This document shows positions 61,723 to 64,000 of a DNA stretch of 64,000 bases, one piece after another. This stretch comes from CAYMCO01 sp964388955 (lineage in GTDB: Bacteria > Chloroflexota > Anaerolineae > Anaerolineales > E44-bin32). The DNA lies in contig CAYMCO010000005.1 of the NCBI GenBank assembly GCA_964388955.1, positions 131,005-195,004 of the forward strand, in the 5' to 3' direction. The notes below the pieces were generated by a model. It did not search any database. It worked only from the letters and a program-made list of their open reading frames with translations, and was not told the origin of the DNA. Every line of letters starts with the position of its first letter. Within the stretch, counting starts at the first letter, position 1. The translations under genes and the position numbers were made by a program.

Positions 61723-63402
61723 GTGGCGCCTGATCATCCCCCGCCCGCTTCCCGCTTCCAACCCTCCGCGGCGCGCCTCCGAGGCCGGCATGTGCGCGTG
61801 CTGCTCTTCTTCGGCCGGGCGGTGGCTTCCATCCTCTTCTGGGATATCGGCGTTCGCCGGCTGGGCATGGCGGGTTGGGTGCGCCGCACGCGAGAGGCGC
61901 GCTTCCGGAGAATCGCCCGCCGTTTCCGCGAGTTGGCTGCCGAATTGGGGGGCGTGTGGATCAAGGTGGGCCAGTTCCTGTCCGCTCGGGTGGACGTGCT
62001 GCCGGAATCGGTCACCCAGGAGCTCGCCGACCTGCAGGACGAGGTGGATCCCGAGCCTCTGGAGGCCATGCTCAGTGTGGCCCAGGCGGAATTCGAGGGC
62101 GCGCTCTCGGACCATTTCCCCTGGTTCGACCCCGCCCCCCTGGCCTCCGCCTCCCTCGGACAAGTGCATCGCGCTCGCCTGTCGTCCGGCGAACACGTGG
62201 TGGTCAAGGTCCAGCGCCCCGGAATTCAGGACCTCATCCGCGTCGACCTGGCGGCCCTGCGAACCGTCATCTCATGGCTGAAGCGCTACCGGCCGATCAG
62301 CCGGCGCGCCGACCTGGATGCGCTCTTCGAGGAGTTCAGGTCGACGCTCTGGCAGGAGGTGGATTACCTGGCCGAGGCGGACAACGCCCGCCGTTTCGCA
62401 GCCATGTTCGCCGCAGACGCCGAGATCCGCATCCCCGAGGTGCACGGCGCCCATTCCACCCGCCGGGTGCTCACCCTGGAGGACGTGTATTTCATCAAGA
62501 TCACCGACTACGACGCCATCGAGGCGGCGGGGGTCGGCCGGCAGGAGGTGGCGGTCCGTCTGCTGGAGACGTATCTGCGCCAGATCTTCATTGAGGGCTT
62601 CTTCCACGCCGATCCCCATCCCGGCAATCTCTTTGTCCAGCCGCTCGAAGAGGGCCGCTGGCGCCTGGTTTTTGTGGATTTCGGCATGGTCGGCCAGCTC
62701 ACAGATCGCAATTGGGACGGCCTGCGGCAACTGGTCATCGCGCTGGGCACCCAGGACGCAGGGCGTTTGATTCAGGCGTACCAATCCCTGGATATGCTGC
62801 TCCCCGGAGCGGACATCGCCCGCATCCGGGAGGCGGAAGGCGCCTTTCTGGGACGCTTCTGGGGCAAAAGCATGCGCGAGCTTCGGGAAATCCATCCGCA
62901 GGAGATGCGCGACCTCGCGCGTGAGTATCGGGACGTGCTCTACGAGATGCCCTTCCAACTGCCCTCCAACCTGATATTCCTGGGCCGCTGTGTGGCCATC
63001 CTCTCCGGGATGTGCACCGGGCTGGATCCGGATTTCAACCTGTTCGCCCACTTGGTCCCCTTCGCCGAACGGCTGCTGGCCGAAGAGCGTGAAGCCTGGT
63101 TGGACGAGTTGCTGGAGTGGTTGGTGGAACAGGGCGGCGCTCTGCTGCGCATGCCCGCCCGCATGGATTCGGTCCTCTCCCGCCTCGAGAGCGGCGATCT
63201 GACCGTCTCCGCGCGGCCGGGCGCCGAGTTTCAGGCCAGCCTGACGCGCCTGACGAACGCGATCAGCAAGCTGTCCGGCGCCGTGCTTTTCGCAGCTTTG
63301 CTCATCGCCGGCACCCTGCTCTACTTGAACGGCGAATTGGTGGGCAGCGCGGTGGCCGGCGCATTGGCGCTCATCGTCTTCATCTGGACCCTCCGGCGCT
63401 GA
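61723..63402 (+). CDS. ABC1/UbiB-family atypical kinase
   Basis: A 559-residue protein with the UbiB core: 'GGVWIKVGQFLSARVDVLPE' (KxGQ), 'PLASASLGQVHRARLSSGEH' (Ala-rich loop), 'VVVKVQRPGIQDLI' (catalytic lysine), 'HADPHPGNLFVQ' and 'VFVDFGMVGQLTDR' (DFG). Two hydrophobic segments end the protein ('LSGAVLFAALLIAGTLLYLN', 'AVAGALALIVFIWTLRR'). Such ATPases support isoprenoid quinone synthesis; in bacteria lacking ubiquinone the role is unclear. GTG start after AAGGAG. Confidence 0.92.
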   Translation: MAPDHPPPASRFQPSAARLRGRHVRVLLFFGRAVASILFWDIGVRRLGMAGWVRRTREARFRRIARRFRELAAELGGVWIKVGQFLSARVDVLPESVTQELADLQDEVDPEPLEAMLSVAQAEFEGALSDHFPWFDPAPLASASLGQVHRARLSSGEHVVVKVQRPGIQDLIRVDLAALRTVISWLKRYRPISRRADLDALFEEFRSTLWQEVDYLAEADNARRFAAMFAADAEIRIPEVHGAHSTRRVLTLEDVYFIKITDYDAIEAAGVGRQEVAVRLLETYLRQIFIEGFFHADPHPGNLFVQPLEEGRWRLVFVDFGMVGQLTDRNWDGLRQLVIALGTQDAGRLIQAYQSLDMLLPGADIARIREAEGAFLGRFWGKSMRELREIHPQEMRDLAREYRDVLYEMPFQLPSNLIFLGRCVAILSGMCTGLDPDFNLFAHLVPFAERLLAEEREAWLDELLEWLVEQGGALLRMPARMDSVLSRLESGDLTVSARPGAEFQASLTRLTNAISKLSGAVLFAALLIAGTLLYLNGELVGSAVAGALALIVFIWTLRR

Positions 63403-63550
63403 ATCGAGCGCCGCGGGAACGCCCAGGGGTGGCGATCGCCCCACACGCCCCATCCGTTCTCCCCCATCATCCCGGTCGTCGAAGGGCCCTTGCCGCCTCA
63501 GCCAAATGCCAGCTTCCTTTTTGCCGACTCCGCATCAATCGCTGCCCACC

Positions 63551-63578
63551 TTGTCTCTATCGGCCATTTCTGTATAAT
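63551..63578 (+). promoter_or_regulatory. promoter of the MttB-family gene
   Basis: TTGTCT (63551-63556), 16-base spacer, perfect TATAAT (63573-63578). The 5' UTR would be about 70 bases. Confidence 0.7.
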
Positions 63579-63651
63579 AGAATTGCCGGTTGACCGCCCA
63601 GCTTCCGCCGAACGCTTCGACGATAACAGCCAATATGTGGAGGATCCCAGA

Positions 63652-64000
63652 ATGCTGAACGGATTCCGACGGAGTTTCCCGCCCTTGCGCTTCCTCACTG
63701 ACGAGCAGGTGGAGGCCATCCACCGCGGCGCCCTGTACGTGCTCCAGAAGACGGGTATGCGTATCGAGTATGAGCCGGCGCTCAAGCTGCTGGCCGAAAA
63801 TGGCTGCAAGGTCGACTTCGAAACGCAGCGCGCTCGGGTGCCCCCCGATCTCGCGGAGGCCTGCCTGCGAAGCGTCCCGAGCGCTTTCATGCTGCGCGCC
63901 AGAGATCGCGAACGAGACCTTATGGTGGGCGGCGACACGGTGTATTTCATGCAGGGCATGGGCATGCGCTACGTGGACTTGGACACCTGGGAGACACGGC
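63652..64000 (+). CDS. trimethylamine methyltransferase (MttB) family protein, 5' part
   Basis: The frame is open to the window end: 116 codons seen of about 480 expected. It starts 'MLNGFRRSFPPLRFLTDEQV' after GGAGG and continues 'EAIHRGALYVLQKTGMRIEY', 'CKVDFETQRARVPPDLAEAC' and 'MQGMGMRYVDLDTWETR'. These match the MttB superfamily, corrinoid-dependent methyltransferases for trimethylamine or, without pyrrolysine, glycine betaine and related quaternary amines. The pyrrolysine position lies outside the window. Confidence 0.8.
   Translation, partial: MLNGFRRSFPPLRFLTDEQVEAIHRGALYVLQKTGMRIEYEPALKLLAENGCKVDFETQRARVPPDLAEACLRSVPSAFMLRARDRERDLMVGGDTVYFMQGMGMRYVDLDTWETR

Overview
The window is a GC-rich, gene-dense bacterial chromosome segment. 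Its mix of genes (a citramalate-based branched-chain amino acid operon, a fused shikimate kinase/dehydroquinate synthase, DUF711, a bacterial family-B DNA polymerase, GAACN4GTTC damage-box sequences) looks like a member of the Chloroflexota, perhaps Anaerolineae. That placement is recalled from gene content, not computed. A 100-base run of N at 58651-58750 shows it is a scaffolded, probably metagenomic, assembly.

Layout. 1-1.8 kb (+): end of aspartokinase, then asd. 1.8-16.0 kb (-): a branched-chain amino acid operon read from a promoter at about 15.98 kb through two tandem Leu/Ile/Val-rich leader peptides, an intrinsic terminator, two small unknown genes, then ilvD-ilvB-ilvN-ilvC-leuA-leuC-leuD-cimA-leuB-pheA; aroH follows as a separate unit. 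16.2-18.7 kb: a secreted amidohydrolase and an IS256-type remnant. 19.1-26.6 kb (+): a Tyr/Phe-rich leader peptide with terminator, then aroF-tyrA-aroA-aroE-aroC-aroKB-aroQ, a complete shikimate pathway to chorismate and prephenate. 26.9-31.0 kb: Trm112-like and HEAT-repeat genes, then serS under a T-box leader, and a patch of decayed mobile DNA (group II intron remnant, internally deleted ATPase). 31.0-33.4 kb (+): a serine-palmitoyltransferase-like enzyme and an extended SDR. 33.5-38.3 kb: divergent nifJ and a dihydroorotate-dehydrogenase-like gene. 38.3-44.2 kb (-): macro domain, SpoU methyltransferase, DUF711, PcrA/UvrD helicase, galE. 44.6-46.0 kb (-): infC-rpmI-rplT, with infC apparently starting at AUA. 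46.3-49.7 kb (-): a damage-box-preceded cassette of a RecA/Rad51-like protein without a P-loop but with a C-terminal clamp-binding motif, a small helical protein, and a family-B DNA polymerase. 49.8-64 kb: acyltransferase, an unknown protein, GNAT, a LuxR-type regulator under a second identical damage box, secreted proteins, a nucleotidase, a calcium-type P-ATPase, a UbiB kinase and the start of an MttB-family methyltransferase.

The amino-acid genes are wired to three RNA-level sensors: charged Leu/Ile/Val tRNAs (two tandem leader peptides), charged Tyr/Phe tRNAs (aro leader), and uncharged tRNA-Ser (T-box). The two most interesting systems are the duplicated ilv leader and the putative SOS-controlled PolB/RecA-like cassette, which resembles in logic, but not in components, the known ImuA-ImuB-DnaE2 mutasome.
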